A stretch of 64,000 nucleotides of DNA from Silanimonas sp. (GCF_027530345.1 NZ_JAPZQK010000010.1:90899-154898), one strand, 5' to 3'. Positions 6,901 through 16,578 are shown, counted from the stretch's first letter. Notes: generated from the sequence alone by a model not told the origin. Made by a program: numbers and translations.

Positions 6901-9585
6901 ATGTTGAATCTCAAGCGCGACATGCTGAGCGTGGCGCTCGCGTCGGCCATCATGGCCATGGCGGCGAACGCCCAAGCGCAGGCCCAAGCGGCCGCCGAAG
7001 ACGAAGAAGAGGTGGATGAAGCCAAGACCTTGGACGAGGTCATCGTGACCTCGGGCATCCGCCGCGGTATCGAAGACGCCATCGAGCTCAAGCGTGACGC
7101 GACGTCGATCGTCGAGGCAATCTCGGCGGAAGACATTGGCAAGTTGCCGGACTCGTCCATCGCCGAGTCCATCGCGCGACTGCCGGGCCTTGCCGCCCAG
7201 CGCGTCGCCGGCCGTGCCAGCGAGATTTCCATCCGCGGCCTCGACGGTAACTTCTCGACGACCAACCTCAATGGCCGCGAGCAGATCAGCACCAGCGACA
7301 GCCGCAGCGTCGAGTTCGACCAGTACCCCTCGGAGCTGCTGAGTTCGGTCGTGGTCTACAAGACCCCGGACGCCAGCCTGACCAACCAGGGCCTGTCCGG
7401 CACGGTCGACCTGCGCACCGTCCGCCCGCTCGAGTTCGACGGCACCATCCGCACCATCGGCGCGCGCATGGAGCGCAACTCCCTCGGCGACCAGATCGAT
7501 GGCGTCAGTGCCTGGGGCAGCCGCCTCAGCGCCAGCTTTATCGACCAGTTCGCTGATAACCGCGTCGGCCTCGCCCTTGGCCTTGCTTATCTCGATTCCC
7601 CTGGCCAGGCGCGTGAGCTCCGCTACTGGGGATTCCCGGAAGAGGCGGGCCAGCGTCGAATCGGTGGCTTCGATGCCCGCGTGTTCTCGTCCGACAACAA
7701 GCGCCTCGGCGTGATGGGAACGGTCCAGTTCAAGCCGAACGACGTTTACAACGGCGTGCTTGACGTCTACTACTCGGACTTCGAGCGCAACGAGCAGCGT
7801 TCGCGCATCGAGACCGGCCTGCAGTGGAGCGGGGCGTCCCTCGCCGATGCCGGCCGCGTCGTCGACACCAGCCGCGGCGTGCCCTTCGTGTCGGGCGGCA
7901 CGTACAACGGCGTCACGCCGCAGATCCGCAACGACGCCTTCAACCGCGAGGACAGCGTCCTCTCGGCCGGCCTCGCCAACGAGTTCACCTTCAGCGACAA
8001 CCTGACCGGCCTGCTCGACCTGTCGTACAGCCGCGTCGATTCGGTCATGACGGAGCTCGAGACGTATGCGGGCCTTGGCCTTGGCAACACGGCCAACGTC
8101 GGCTACTCGGTGCCGACGTCCGGCTTCCCGACCTTCAGCTTCAACCGCAACCTGGCCGACCCGTCGATCATCCGCCTGACCGATTCCGCCGGCTGGGGCC
8201 AGGACGGCTACATCAAGGCGCCGGAGATCGACGACGAGCTGCACGCCGTCAAGGCCCACCTCGAACACCGCTTCGACGCCGGCTTCCTGAGCAGCATCGA
8301 GGGCGGCGTCCGCTGGTCCGACCGCGAGAAGTCGCGCTCTTCGAGCGAAGCGTTCCTCGACCTGCCGAACCGCCCGGTCACCCTGTCGTCCAGCGTGCTG
8401 CGCGGCCCGACCGACATGGGCTACATCGGCATCGGTCCGGTGTTCTCCTACAACCCCTTCGACGTGCTGAGCCTCTACCGCCGTCGCGGCAACGACTCCT
8501 CGGGCGTGGCCGACAAGAACTGGGACGTGAGCGAGACCCTGCAGACCGCGTACCTGCAGCTGAACATCGACAGCCAGATCGGCGAGATCGGCGTGCGTGG
8601 CAACGTCGGCGTCCAGCACCAGCGCACCGAGCAGGCGTCCACGGGCTTCGTGCGCGGGCCGGGTTCGAGCGGCTTCGGCACGCTCGCGTCGGTCGGCAAG
8701 GAATACAGCGACACCCTGCCGAGCATGAACCTCAGCTTCCTGTTGCCCTGGGACCAGACGCTGCGCATCGGCTCGGCCAAGCAGCTGGCCCGCCCGCGCA
8801 TCGACCAGATGACCATCGGCGGCGGGTTCGGCGTCGACCAGCAGCGCGGACGCTACTCCGGCGGCGGTGGCAACCCGTTCCTCGAGCCGTGGCGCGCCAC
8901 GTCCTACGACATCTCGTACGAGAAGTACTTCGCGGAGCGCGGTTACGTTTCGCTGGCCTACTTCCACAAGGACCTCGAGACGTACATCTTCCAGGGCGAG
9001 TTCCCGCTCGATTTCTCGATCTTTGACCTCTCGACCGTCCCCAACCCGCGCCCGCCCTCGACCATCGGCGTGTGGAGCGCGCCGTTCAACGGCGAGGGCG
9101 GCACGATCAAGGGCCTCGAGTTCGCCTTCTCGCTGCCGCTCGACGTGCTGTGGGCCCCGCTCGAGGGGTTCGGCCTGCGGGGCAGCTACTCCGACACCGA
9201 CAGCGAGATCTCGGCCTTCGGTCCAGGCAACTCGCGACCGCTGCCGGGCCTCTCGAAGTACGTCTCGAACATCACGGCCTACTACGAGAAGAACGGCTTC
9301 AGCACCCGCGTGAGCCGCCGCACCCGTTCGGACTACGTGGCCTTCGTCCGCCAGTTCGACCTGACGCTGGGCGACCGCTTCATCGGCGCCGAGCAGATCG
9401 TCGACTTCCAGACCGGCTACGAGTTCCGCGAAGGTACGTTCAAGGGCCTGAGCCTCCTGCTGCAAGTCAACAACCTGACCAACGAGCCCTACCGCGAACT
9501 CGATATCGGCGGCAACTACCGCGCCGAGGCGTTGTACGGCGAGTACGGCCGCACCTATCTGCTCGGCGCGGTCTACAAGTTCTGA
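6901..9585 (+). CDS. TonB-dependent receptor (Xanthomonas/Caulobacter oligosaccharide type)
   Basis: This 894-residue outer-membrane receptor imports a ligand, probably maltodextrins given its neighbours, using TonB/proton-motive energy. The start at 6901 is preceded by AGGAG; an upstream in-frame ATG at 6868 lacks a ribosome site. A signal peptide (cut after about residue 27, AQA), an acidic linker and a TonB-box-like LDEVIVT come first. The plug follows, with LPGLAAQRVAGRASEISIRG, and then the beta-barrel, ending in the aromatic C-terminal signature YKF. Length and plug resemble the TIGR01782 group. Divergent from the amylase and followed by an intrinsic terminator. Confidence 0.9.
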   Translation: MLNLKRDMLSVALASAIMAMAANAQAQAQAAAEDEEEVDEAKTLDEVIVTSGIRRGIEDAIELKRDATSIVEAISAEDIGKLPDSSIAESIARLPGLAAQRVAGRASEISIRGLDGNFSTTNLNGREQISTSDSRSVEFDQYPSELLSSVVVYKTPDASLTNQGLSGTVDLRTVRPLEFDGTIRTIGARMERNSLGDQIDGVSAWGSRLSASFIDQFADNRVGLALGLAYLDSPGQARELRYWGFPEEAGQRRIGGFDARVFSSDNKRLGVMGTVQFKPNDVYNGVLDVYYSDFERNEQRSRIETGLQWSGASLADAGRVVDTSRGVPFVSGGTYNGVTPQIRNDAFNREDSVLSAGLANEFTFSDNLTGLLDLSYSRVDSVMTELETYAGLGLGNTANVGYSVPTSGFPTFSFNRNLADPSIIRLTDSAGWGQDGYIKAPEIDDELHAVKAHLEHRFDAGFLSSIEGGVRWSDREKSRSSSEAFLDLPNRPVTLSSSVLRGPTDMGYIGIGPVFSYNPFDVLSLYRRRGNDSSGVADKNWDVSETLQTAYLQLNIDSQIGEIGVRGNVGVQHQRTEQASTGFVRGPGSSGFGTLASVGKEYSDTLPSMNLSFLLPWDQTLRIGSAKQLARPRIDQMTIGGGFGVDQQRGRYSGGGGNPFLEPWRATSYDISYEKYFAERGYVSLAYFHKDLETYIFQGEFPLDFSIFDLSTVPNPRPPSTIGVWSAPFNGEGGTIKGLEFAFSLPLDVLWAPLEGFGLRGSYSDTDSEISAFGPGNSRPLPGLSKYVSNITAYYEKNGFSTRVSRRTRSDYVAFVRQFDLTLGDRFIGAEQIVDFQTGYEFREGTFKGLSLLLQVNNLTNEPYRELDIGGNYRAEALYGEYGRTYLLGAVYKF

Positions 9586-9601
9586 CGTCACGTGTTTTTC
9601 C

Positions 9602-9637
9602 GCCCCCGGTCGGTCGCGTACCGCCGGGGGTTTTTTT
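9602..9637 (+). terminator. Intrinsic terminator of the TonB receptor gene
   Basis: CCCCCGG (9603-9609) pairs with CCGGGGG (9624-9630) and is followed directly by seven T residues (9631-9637), 17 bases past the receptor stop codon. The stem can be extended with one bulge. Confidence 0.85.
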
Positions 9638-9682
9638 CGTCCGCGTTCCGGGTGTGGGCTGCTCGATATGCCGCCGCAAGCC

Positions 9683-10342
9683 TCAATCGCGCGTTGGCTT
9701 GATTGCTTCGAGTTCCCAAAGCAGGTAGGGCTTGCGGTCGCCGTGGACCGACTTGCCGCGCAGGCGTCGCGACCAGCCGCGCCATGCCCTCGCGAAGCCT
9801 TTCAGCCCGCGATGGCGTGGCGTCGCCCGGTTCGCGGGATCGTCGGCATCCGCCGCGTAGTGCTCCACGAGGTGCACGGATTCCGCGCGCAGCGCGTGGA
9901 ATCGCCCCTTGAACCCGTACATCCGCGCCATCGGCGCTTCGCCGCAGAAATACGCGTGGGTGCCCGCGGCGACGATGTTGACGTGGGTCGGGTCGATGAA
10001 GGCCTCCGGGTGCGGGAAGGCCGGCGTCAGTGCATAGAAGCGCCCGCCCGGCGCGAGCACGCGCCAGACCTCGTCCATCAATCGGATGAACGGGAACACC
10101 GTTCCCTGGCCGTCGGCCGTGGGCAGCAGGCGCGGCACGTGCTCGATGAAATCGAAGGCCGAGACCGAGCCGAAATGGTCGTCATCGAAGGGGATGGGCT
10201 GCACCGCGAGGTTCGCGATGCGGTAGTCGAAGCGCTCGTCCCCCTGCAGCGGGCGCACGTCGACGCCGGCCAGGGATGCGCGGTGGTAGGGGTTGCGCGG
10301 GAACCTGCCGCAACCGAGGTCGAGGTGGCGATCGGGGAGCAT
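9683..10342 (-). CDS. Class I SAM-dependent methyltransferase
   Basis: This is a soluble methyltransferase of about 219 residues. The SAM-binding motif I is HLDLGCG near the N-terminus; motif II/III-like acidic strands follow (GVDVRPL, FDFIEHVPR), then the motif LAPGGRFYALTP. The closest generic class is methyltransferase type 11; the substrate is unknown. The start is uncertain: ATG 10342 gives a normal Rossmann start (MLPDRH), but the frame is open to 10462, and an upstream start would add an Arg-rich 40-residue extension. It is divergent from the sugar transporter and convergent with the TonB receptor, so it is its own transcript. Confidence 0.75.
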   Translation of the reverse strand: MLPDRHLDLGCGRFPRNPYHRASLAGVDVRPLQGDERFDYRIANLAVQPIPFDDDHFGSVSAFDFIEHVPRLLPTADGQGTVFPFIRLMDEVWRVLAPGGRFYALTPAFPHPEAFIDPTHVNIVAAGTHAYFCGEAPMARMYGFKGRFHALRAESVHLVEHYAADADDPANRATPRHRGLKGFARAWRGWSRRLRGKSVHGDRKPYLLWELEAIKPTRD

Positions 10343-10483
10343 CGGGAGGGCTGCGTCGGGGTTGCGCGCGATCCTAGCGCGGAAGCGTGTTTTCAGGGGT
10401 TTTTGGCGCTCGCGGTGTAGTAGATTCCTGCCACTGCCAACGCAGCTCGCGCTGGCCACCAACAGTCAAGAGGCGGAAGCAGC

Positions 10484-11896
10484 ATGGCGCATGGGGCGAA
10501 CATCGCATCGGGGTCGGCACGCCGGCCCGTCCTGTCGTTCTGGCAGATCTGGAACATGTCGTTCGGCTTCCTCGGCATCCAGTTCGGCTTCGCGTTGCAA
10601 GGTGGATTCGTCTCGCGCATCTTCCAGACGCTAGGTGCGGAGAAAGACGCGTTGCCGCTGTTGTGGATCGCCGCGCCGCTCACCGGGTTACTGGTCCAGC
10701 CGATCATCGGCTACCTCAGTGACCGCACCTGGCATCCGATCCTCGGGCGCCGCCGCCCGTACTTCCTGATCGGCGCGATCCTCAGTTCGATCGCGCTGCT
10801 GTTCATGCCGCACTCGCCGGCGCTGTGGATCGCGGTCGGCACGCTGTGGGTGCTCGATGCGTCGATCAACGTCAGCATGGAACCGTTCCGCGCGCTGGTG
10901 GCCGACAAGCTGCCGGAGCAGCAGCGCAGCTACGGTTTCGTGGTGCAGACGCTGATCATCGGCATCGGCACCTGGGTGGCCAGCAACCTGCCGTGGTTCG
11001 TGACGCAGATGGGCGTCAGCAACGAGGCCGCGCCCGGCGTCGTGCCGCCGTCGGTCCAGGTGGCTTTCGCGATCGGTGCCTTCGTGTTCCTCGCGTCGAT
11101 CCTCGTCACCGTGTTCACGACGAAGGAATACCCGCCGGATGATCTCGCCGCTTTCGAGGCCGAGAAGCAGAAGGGGAATTTCTTCCGCGACATCGTCCAC
11201 AACATCGTGCATATGCCGAAGCAGATGCGCCGCATCGGCATCGTGCAGTTCTTCAGCTGGTTCGCGTTCTTCGCGATGTGGAGCATGGCGACGCCGGGAC
11301 TGACCGAGCACGTGTTCAATGCCCCGGCGCCGGTCGCGAGCGCCTATGACATGGCGATCCCGGAGCAGGCGGCGGCGTTCGCTGCGGTGAACAAGGCCTA
11401 CCAGGATGCCGCCGACCTCGTCGGCGTGGCCATGGGCTGGTACGGCCTGTCGTCGATGGTCGTGGCGCTGCTGTTGGCGTTCTACGCCGCGCGCTTCGTG
11501 CTCAATCGCCGGGCGATACATGCCGCTTCGTTGGTGATCGGTGGCCTCGGTTTCCTTTCGATGTACGTGGCGCCGTCGCCGGAGTGGCTGAAGCTCGGCT
11601 TCGTCCTCGTCGGCGTGGCGTGGGCCAGCATCCTGTCGATGCCCTATGCGCTGCTCGCCGGCTGCCTCGAAGAGAAGCGGATGGGCGTGTTCATGGGCCT
11701 GTTCAACATGTTCATCGTGCTGCCGCAGATCACCGCGGCGTTGGTGCTGGGTCCGCTGGTGAAGCAGGTGTTCGACAACCACGCGATCTACGCGCTCGTG
11801 CTCAGCGGTTGCAGCCTGCTGCTGGCCGCCACCTTCCTCCTGCGCGTGAACGAGCGCCCGGTCCTCGAGCCCGTGCCGGAACCCGCGCATGGATGA
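10484..11896 (+). CDS. MFS sugar transporter, SLC45-like (maltose-type)
   Basis: This 470-residue inner-membrane transporter has about twelve hydrophobic segments. The SLC45/GPH-like features are the early motif GFLGIQFGFALQ, the loop GYLSDRTWHPILGRRRPY (MFS motif A-like) and SINVSMEPFRALVAD. Bacterial members in Xanthomonas and Caulobacter maltose loci move maltose or other disaccharides across the inner membrane, which fits the nearby amylase and TonB receptor. The start has a nearby AGGCGG. Its last 8 bases overlap the start of the serine-hydrolase gene, so the two are co-translated. Confidence 0.88.
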   Translation: MAHGANIASGSARRPVLSFWQIWNMSFGFLGIQFGFALQGGFVSRIFQTLGAEKDALPLLWIAAPLTGLLVQPIIGYLSDRTWHPILGRRRPYFLIGAILSSIALLFMPHSPALWIAVGTLWVLDASINVSMEPFRALVADKLPEQQRSYGFVVQTLIIGIGTWVASNLPWFVTQMGVSNEAAPGVVPPSVQVAFAIGAFVFLASILVTVFTTKEYPPDDLAAFEAEKQKGNFFRDIVHNIVHMPKQMRRIGIVQFFSWFAFFAMWSMATPGLTEHVFNAPAPVASAYDMAIPEQAAAFAAVNKAYQDAADLVGVAMGWYGLSSMVVALLLAFYAARFVLNRRAIHAASLVIGGLGFLSMYVAPSPEWLKLGFVLVGVAWASILSMPYALLAGCLEEKRMGVFMGLFNMFIVLPQITAALVLGPLVKQVFDNHAIYALVLSGCSLLLAATFLLRVNERPVLEPVPEPAHG

Positions 11897-13229
11897 AACG
11901 CGGCGACGCGTGGTAGCGGCGATGTCGGCGCTGGGCCTGCTCGGCGCCGCGGGACCGGCGTTCGCCCAGGCTGGCGGTGCGGTGCCTGCGGCGTCGAACG
12001 CCACGGCGCGGCGCCATCGCCGCCTGCAAGGTGCGGAGGCGCAGGCGCTGTTCGATGCCGTGCTCGCCCACCTTCCGGCGGCGCAGCGCGAGGTGCTGCG
12101 CGACCCGCGTCGCGAGGTGCAGATCGCGCTGACGCGCATCGAGCGCGAGGCGGATGGCAGCGCGCGCTTCGCGACCGCCACCTTCGGCGTGCAGCGCCAG
12201 CGCTGGTTCCCGGCGGCGAGCGTGGTGAAGCTCCCGATCGCGCTGCTCGTGGCTGAAGTGCTGGAAGCCGCGAACCTTGGCTTCAATGCGCGAACGGTGC
12301 TGGCGAGCGCGCCACGCAGCGGCAACTGGGAGGCCGCGGAGCCGCTGGTCGAGCCGGTGTGGCAGACGCTGTGGCGCCTGCTCGTGGTCAGCGAGAACGT
12401 GCCGTTCAATCGGCTCTACGACATGCTCGGCCCGGATCGGATCCACGCGCGCCTCGCCGAGCTGGGCTTCGATGATGTGCGCCTGATATCCCGGCTCGGC
12501 TCCCCGGACCCGCGATTGAACCGGCAGACCATAGCCTCGCGCATCGAGGCGCCGGAAACGGGGCCGGACGGCGAGCTCGCCTGGGTGCCGCGCTGGAACG
12601 CGGAAGCGCGCCGTGCGGCGGCGCGTCGCTTCCCATTCGGCAGCGCGCTGAAGGGCGCGGCTTGGCAGGATGACCGCGGCCGCATCGAGCAGGGCCCGCG
12701 CGATTTCAGCACGGCGAACTTCCTGCCGCTCGAGGACGCCCACGCGATGCTGCTGCGGCTGGCCTTCCCGGAAGCGACACGTCGCTCGCAGCGCTGGGCG
12801 CTGAGCGCGACGACGCGGTTGTCCCTGCTGCGCATCACCGGCTTGTTCCCGCGCGAATCGCCGCTGCTCGCCACCGGCACGCACGCACCGGCGTCGTTCG
12901 GCGACGGCTACGCGAAGTTCTTCGTCGTCGGTGATCGCGATGCCGCGCCCCGCGGTTTCCGCAGCTTCGGCAAGACCGGCGAAGCCTTTGGGCACCAGGG
13001 TGAAACCGCGCTGCTCACCGAGGCCGATGGGCAGGGCGAAGTGCTGCTGAGTGCGAACCTCTACGCCAATGCCGACGGCGTGCTCAACGACGACCGCTAC
13101 GAGTACGACACGGTGAGCCGCCCCTTTCTCGCTGCGCTCGGCCGCGCCGCCCTGGCGGCGGAAAAGGAAAGGCCGCGCCTGCATCGCGCCGACGCGGCCT
13201 TCCTGCCCACGGTGCTGGGGATGGGCTGA
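11889..13229 (+). CDS. Exported serine hydrolase, class A beta-lactamase-like
   Basis: This 446-residue exported protein starts with MDETRRRVVAA, a twin-arginine-like leader ending AFA near residue 34. All three motifs of the penicillin-recognising serine enzymes are visible: SVVK (SxxK, in AASVVKLP), SEN (SxN) and KTG (in GKTGEAFGH). An active serine acylation centre is therefore likely. Its length of about 410 mature residues is well above the roughly 265 of a class A beta-lactamase, and it is overlap-coupled to a sugar transporter, so a peptidase, esterase or glycan-related role is as likely as antibiotic resistance. Confidence 0.75.
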   Translation: MDETRRRVVAAMSALGLLGAAGPAFAQAGGAVPAASNATARRHRRLQGAEAQALFDAVLAHLPAAQREVLRDPRREVQIALTRIEREADGSARFATATFGVQRQRWFPAASVVKLPIALLVAEVLEAANLGFNARTVLASAPRSGNWEAAEPLVEPVWQTLWRLLVVSENVPFNRLYDMLGPDRIHARLAELGFDDVRLISRLGSPDPRLNRQTIASRIEAPETGPDGELAWVPRWNAEARRAAARRFPFGSALKGAAWQDDRGRIEQGPRDFSTANFLPLEDAHAMLLRLAFPEATRRSQRWALSATTRLSLLRITGLFPRESPLLATGTHAPASFGDGYAKFFVVGDRDAAPRGFRSFGKTGEAFGHQGETALLTEADGQGEVLLSANLYANADGVLNDDRYEYDTVSRPFLAALGRAALAAEKERPRLHRADAAFLPTVLGMG

Positions 13230-13263
13230 TCGCCGCGCCGCGGCGACCGCCCGCTTCGATCGA

Positions 13264-13866
13264 TCAGTACTTCACCGAGCAGCCGTAGGGCTGCGTGGTG
13301 CCGCGAGCGACCGCGCGATTCGCGGCGAGGTCGCCCAGCGCGGCTTCCACGTACTGCGTGGCACCCGGGATGTCGGCCGGGTCGGCGCTGGGGTTCGAGT
13401 CGATCGCGCCGTTGTAGCGCAGCACGCCTTCGCCATCGATCACGTACATGTGCGGCGTGGTCTTCGCGCCGTAGGCCTGGCCGACGGTACCGTCGTGGTC
13501 CAGAAGGAAGGCGGTGGGGCTGGCCTTCCACTCGCCAAGGATGGCGTTGGCCTGCTCGGCGTTGACGTGGCCCTGCTTTCCGGGCGCCGAGGAATTGATC
13601 GTCAACCACACCACGCCCTTGCCGGTCGCGGCGGCCTGCTGGCGCTGCATGTTGCCGGCGCCGTAATGCTTCTTCACGAACGGGCATTCGTGGTTGAACC
13701 ACTCCAGCACCACGGTCTTGCCGGCGAAGTCCGCGAGCGAATGCGCGGTGCCCTTCGTGTCGGTGAGGGTGAAGGCCGGTGCAGGCTGGCCGACCGTGGC
13801 GGCGGCGTGGAGGCTGCCGGCGAAGGCGAGGGCGGTGCCGAGCGCGGCGGCGAGGAGGGTCTTCAT
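13264..13866 (-). CDS. Exported thioredoxin-like (AhpC/TSA, redoxin) protein
   Basis: This 200-residue protein has a signal peptide (cleaved near residue 22, HAA) and a thioredoxin fold of the AhpC/TSA-redoxin type. The segment VLEWFNHECPFVKKHY carries the single active-site cysteine in place of CxxC, followed by the cis-Pro loop TTPHMYVID. A second Cys lies four residues from the C-terminus (GCSVKY). A thiol-peroxidase or disulfide-shuttle function in the periplasm is plausible. It is 31 bases downstream of the DsbD-N-like gene on the same strand, which suggests the two work together. Confidence 0.8.
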   Translation of the reverse strand: MKTLLAAALGTALAFAGSLHAAATVGQPAPAFTLTDTKGTAHSLADFAGKTVVLEWFNHECPFVKKHYGAGNMQRQQAAATGKGVVWLTINSSAPGKQGHVNAEQANAILGEWKASPTAFLLDHDGTVGQAYGAKTTPHMYVIDGEGVLRYNGAIDSNPSADPADIPGATQYVEAALGDLAANRAVARGTTQPYGCSVKY

Positions 13867-13897
13867 GGCAGTGCTCCGTGGTGGTGGATGGATCGGA

Positions 13898-14803
13898 TCA
13901 GGGCGTGCGCGCGTCGTCCGCCGGCAGCGAAACCTGCAGCGCGCGCCAGCGGCCGTCTTCGCCCTGCGCGCCGATCACCCAGTCGATGCGGGCGGGCATG
14001 CGGTCGAAATACTCGCTGGCGGGGTGGCGGAAACGCAGTGCGCCGTCGGGGCCCAGGCGGGCCTCGATGCGCGTGGAGGTGACGATCTGCGGCGTGAGCG
14101 GGAACACCTCGATGCGCGTCGCGCCGCGCAGCATCGCGTCGGCGTCGTCGATCTGCGTCGCGACATGCGTGGCGTCGCGCCAGCTGTGCCCGCTCGGCGC
14201 GTGGGGCGGCACCGGCACGCGTGCGGTGGTCGCTTCGAAATCCGCCGCATCCACGGACGCGCGCGGCGCGGCTTCGATCGGCAGATCCAACGTGAGCGTG
14301 GCCTCGTCGGGAATGCAGGCTTCTTCGCAGATCAGCCAGCGCGCGCGCAGCGTGGCGCGGAAGCGCGACCCGGCGGCGGCGCCCGCCGGAACGCGCAAGG
14401 TCGCGGGCAGCAGCAGCGCATCGCTGTAGCCGAAGTTGGTGAGTCCACTGGCGAACAGGCGTTCGGGCAGCGGCCATTCGATTGCGCCGGCGCTCGCGCC
14501 TGCGGGGAGTATCCAGTCGAAGCGCGTGGGCAGGCCGGAATCGCCGGGATTCGCCCAGTAGGTGTGCCAGCCCTTGTCGTGGACGATGCGCAGCCCCGCC
14601 TTGAAGGACTGCCCCGGCGCGACGGCGGCGTGGTCGGCGACGAGCGCGACGCGCGCATTCAGAGTCGGCGTCATCGCGGTGGCGGGCGATGACAGCGACG
14701 CGATGGCGAAGCTCGCGGCAAAGCCCATCAATGAGGCGAGAGGAAGGCGCGGCACGGTGGCGGTCGGCACGGGTCGATGCATCGGAGCGCACAGCGTCGC
14801 CAT
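13898..14803 (-). CDS. Stand-alone DsbD N-terminal-like periplasmic protein
   Basis: This protein of about 301 residues has an N-terminal signal segment and two immunoglobulin-like halves. The hallmark [10 protein letters not shown] matches the cysteine motif of the periplasmic N-terminal domain of DsbD/ScsB-type thiol-disulfide reductases, and [11 protein letters not shown] is typical of the same domain. The transmembrane CcdA-like domain and C-terminal thioredoxin of DsbD are absent; the protein ends after the beta domain. It probably accepts electrons in the periplasm and passes them to a partner such as the redoxin encoded next. Start uncertain: ATG 14782 (MHRPV) is an alternative. Confidence 0.72.
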   Translation of the reverse strand: MATLCAPMHRPVPTATVPRLPLASLMGFAASFAIASLSSPATAMTPTLNARVALVADHAAVAPGQSFKAGLRIVHDKGWHTYWANPGDSGLPTRFDWILPAGASAGAIEWPLPERLFASGLTNFGYSDALLLPATLRVPAGAAAGSRFRATLRARWLICEEACIPDEATLTLDLPIEAAPRASVDAADFEATTARVPVPPHAPSGHSWRDATHVATQIDDADAMLRGATRIEVFPLTPQIVTSTRIEARLGPDGALRFRHPASEYFDRMPARIDWVIGAQGEDGRWRALQVSLPADDARTP

Positions 14804-14951
14804 TCGCGGTGAAGCGCGCGTGCACGCCCGTCACTCCGCCGCCACCGGACCGCGACAACACCTGCACGCGAAACGCACGCCAGCCCGACGGACCCTTCGT
14901 CATGATGCGTGTCGTGCATTTCGCACGTCCCCCAATCCCCAGGAGTCGTCC

Positions 14952-15455
14952 ATGCTCTCGTTCGCGCACCGTTCGCTGCTCACCCTCGTCGTGGCCGCCG
15001 CCGTCGCCACGCCTGCCGTCGCCCACAACCATGGCGACAAGGCGCCGGGCACCATCGTCGACGTCGCCGCGGCCAACGCCGATTTCGAAACCCTCGTCGC
15101 TGCGGTCAAGGCCGCCGGCCTCGTCGAGACGCTCAGCGGCCCCGGCCCGTTCACCGTGTTCGCGCCGACCGACGAAGCCTTCGCCAAGCTGCCGGCCGGC
15201 ACGCTCGAAGACCTGCTGAAGCCGGAGAACAAGGCCAAGCTCGCCGCGATCCTCACCTACCACGTGGTGGCGGGTAAGGTGCTTGCGGCCGACGCGGTGA
15301 AGCTCGACAAGGCCACGACGGTGAACGGCGCCGATGCCGACATCAACGTCAGCGGCAGCACCGTGACCATCGACGGCGCGACGATCACCGCCACCGACGT
15401 GGCCGCCAGCAATGGCGTGATCCACGTGATCGACACGGTGATGCTGCCGGAGTAA
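14952..15455 (+). CDS. Exported fasciclin (FAS1) domain protein
   Basis: This 167-residue protein consists of a signal peptide (cleaved after AVA near residue 24) and one complete FAS1 domain. The conserved FAS1 strings are [14 protein letters not shown], the YH box LTYHVVAGK and the C-terminal [13 protein letters not shown]. Such small secreted proteins are adhesion- or surface-associated; the precise role here is unknown. The start is fixed by AGGAG eight bases upstream. It is monocistronic, between two minus-strand groups. Confidence 0.88.
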   Translation: MLSFAHRSLLTLVVAAAVATPAVAHNHGDKAPGTIVDVAAANADFETLVAAVKAAGLVETLSGPGPFTVFAPTDEAFAKLPAGTLEDLLKPENKAKLAAILTYHVVAGKVLAADAVKLDKATTVNGADADINVSGSTVTIDGATITATDVAASNGVIHVIDTVMLPE

Positions 15456-15462
15456 GCGCCTC

Positions 15463-16578
15463 TCAGGCCGCTTCGGCCATCAGGCGATCCGCCAACTCGC
15501 GCCATGCCGCCATGCGTGGCGCGAGCCCGGAGGACTCCACCCACGCCTCGTCGAGCGGGATGTCGCCGACGAGCGCGCGGGCAATATGCGTCGTGCCCAC
15601 CACATCGAGACCGCGTCCGGCGAGCCGTCCCGGTGCGTGGTGGAAGGCGACGGCTTCCACCATTTCCATCGGCAGGCCCCAAAGCGCCATCAGGCCCGCG
15701 CCCAGCAAGGTCACTCGCGGCGCTACTTGCCAGAGTTCGCTCGGATGGGGCGGTGCGTTCAACAGCGAACCGGGCAGCTGCCGCCCGAGATCGGCGAGCA
15801 GTGCCGCGCTGCCGGCGAGCCCCGCGTCGCGCGGCGTCGCCGCGATGCGCATGGCCAAGGTCGACGCCAGCAGCGCGCGCGTCTGCGCCGCTTGACCATC
15901 GCCGTCGCCGAGACGGCTGAACACTTCGCTGGCCAGCACGAGCTGCACGAGGGTTTGCAGGCCGAGGCGCTGGGTCGCCACGGTGAGATCGAGGATCGGT
16001 CGGCCGCGCGAGTAAAGTGCCGAGTTCGCCACGCGCAGCACCCGGACCGCGAGCACCGGATCACGCCGCAGCACCTGCACGGCCTCGTCGGTCCCGGCGT
16101 TGTCGTCCGCCACGACCATGCGCAGGCTCAGGTAGGCGCTTGGCGAGGCGGGCAGGCGCTCCACCTGGCCGAGCTCGGACCGCAGGTCCGGATCGCGCAG
16201 CAGGCTCCGCACGGTGAGCACGCGACGCATCGCGGCGCGCACCGTGCTGGCTTCGAAGGGCGCCGACACCACCTGTTGAACGGCCGGTTCAGCGGCGAGG
16301 CGCTCGCTTCGCCGCGGATCGAAGCCTGTGGGAAGCACCAGCACGCGCAGCGCTTCCGGGCAGACCCGCTGCAGGCGTTGGAGCAGGGTGGCGCCATCGA
16401 TCGCGCCGGGGTCGGCGCTGGTGAAAACCGCATCGATGCCGCCCAAGGCGGCATCTTCCAGCAGCTGCTCGGGGCGCAGGCCGTCGATGACGACCCACTC
16501 GCGCGGCAGTTCGGCGGCGAGGCGGCGCAGGTCGCCGTGCTGGTCGGGATGGTCGACCAGCGCGACCCGCAGGCTCAT
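15463..16578 (-). CDS. HDOD-domain signalling protein (second of a tandem pair)
   Basis: This 371-residue cytoplasmic protein has residues 1-120 forming a CheY-like receiver fold (VALVDHPD, IDAVFTSADP, LRVLVLP). The receiver lacks a convincing phospho-acceptor aspartate and the late Lys, so it is probably degenerate. The rest is an HDOD domain (LPASPSAYLSL, DPVLAVRVLRVANSA, RLGLQTLVQLVLAS). HDOD proteins are signalling scaffolds linked to c-di-GMP, motility and stress in Xanthomonas. Its start overlaps the previous stop as ATGA, so it is translationally coupled to its paralogue. Confidence 0.82.
   Translation of the reverse strand: MSLRVALVDHPDQHGDLRRLAAELPREWVVIDGLRPEQLLEDAALGGIDAVFTSADPGAIDGATLLQRLQRVCPEALRVLVLPTGFDPRRSERLAAEPAVQQVVSAPFEASTVRAAMRRVLTVRSLLRDPDLRSELGQVERLPASPSAYLSLRMVVADDNAGTDEAVQVLRRDPVLAVRVLRVANSALYSRGRPILDLTVATQRLGLQTLVQLVLASEVFSRLGDGDGQAAQTRALLASTLAMRIAATPRDAGLAGSAALLADLGRQLPGSLLNAPPHPSELWQVAPRVTLLGAGLMALWGLPMEMVEAVAFHHAPGRLAGRGLDVVGTTHIARALVGDIPLDEAWVESSGLAPRMAAWRELADRLMAEAA

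Noticed and set aside
4112..9591. Very long antisense open frames opposite the amylase (4112-6724, plus) and the TonB receptor (6751-9591, minus)
   Set aside because: They mirror the codon structure of the real genes, lack domains and lack plausible start sites.
11889..13229. Annotation of the SxxK protein as an antibiotic-resistance beta-lactamase
   Set aside because: The motifs fit the wider serine-acylating family, the protein is too long for class A, and the operon context is sugar uptake.
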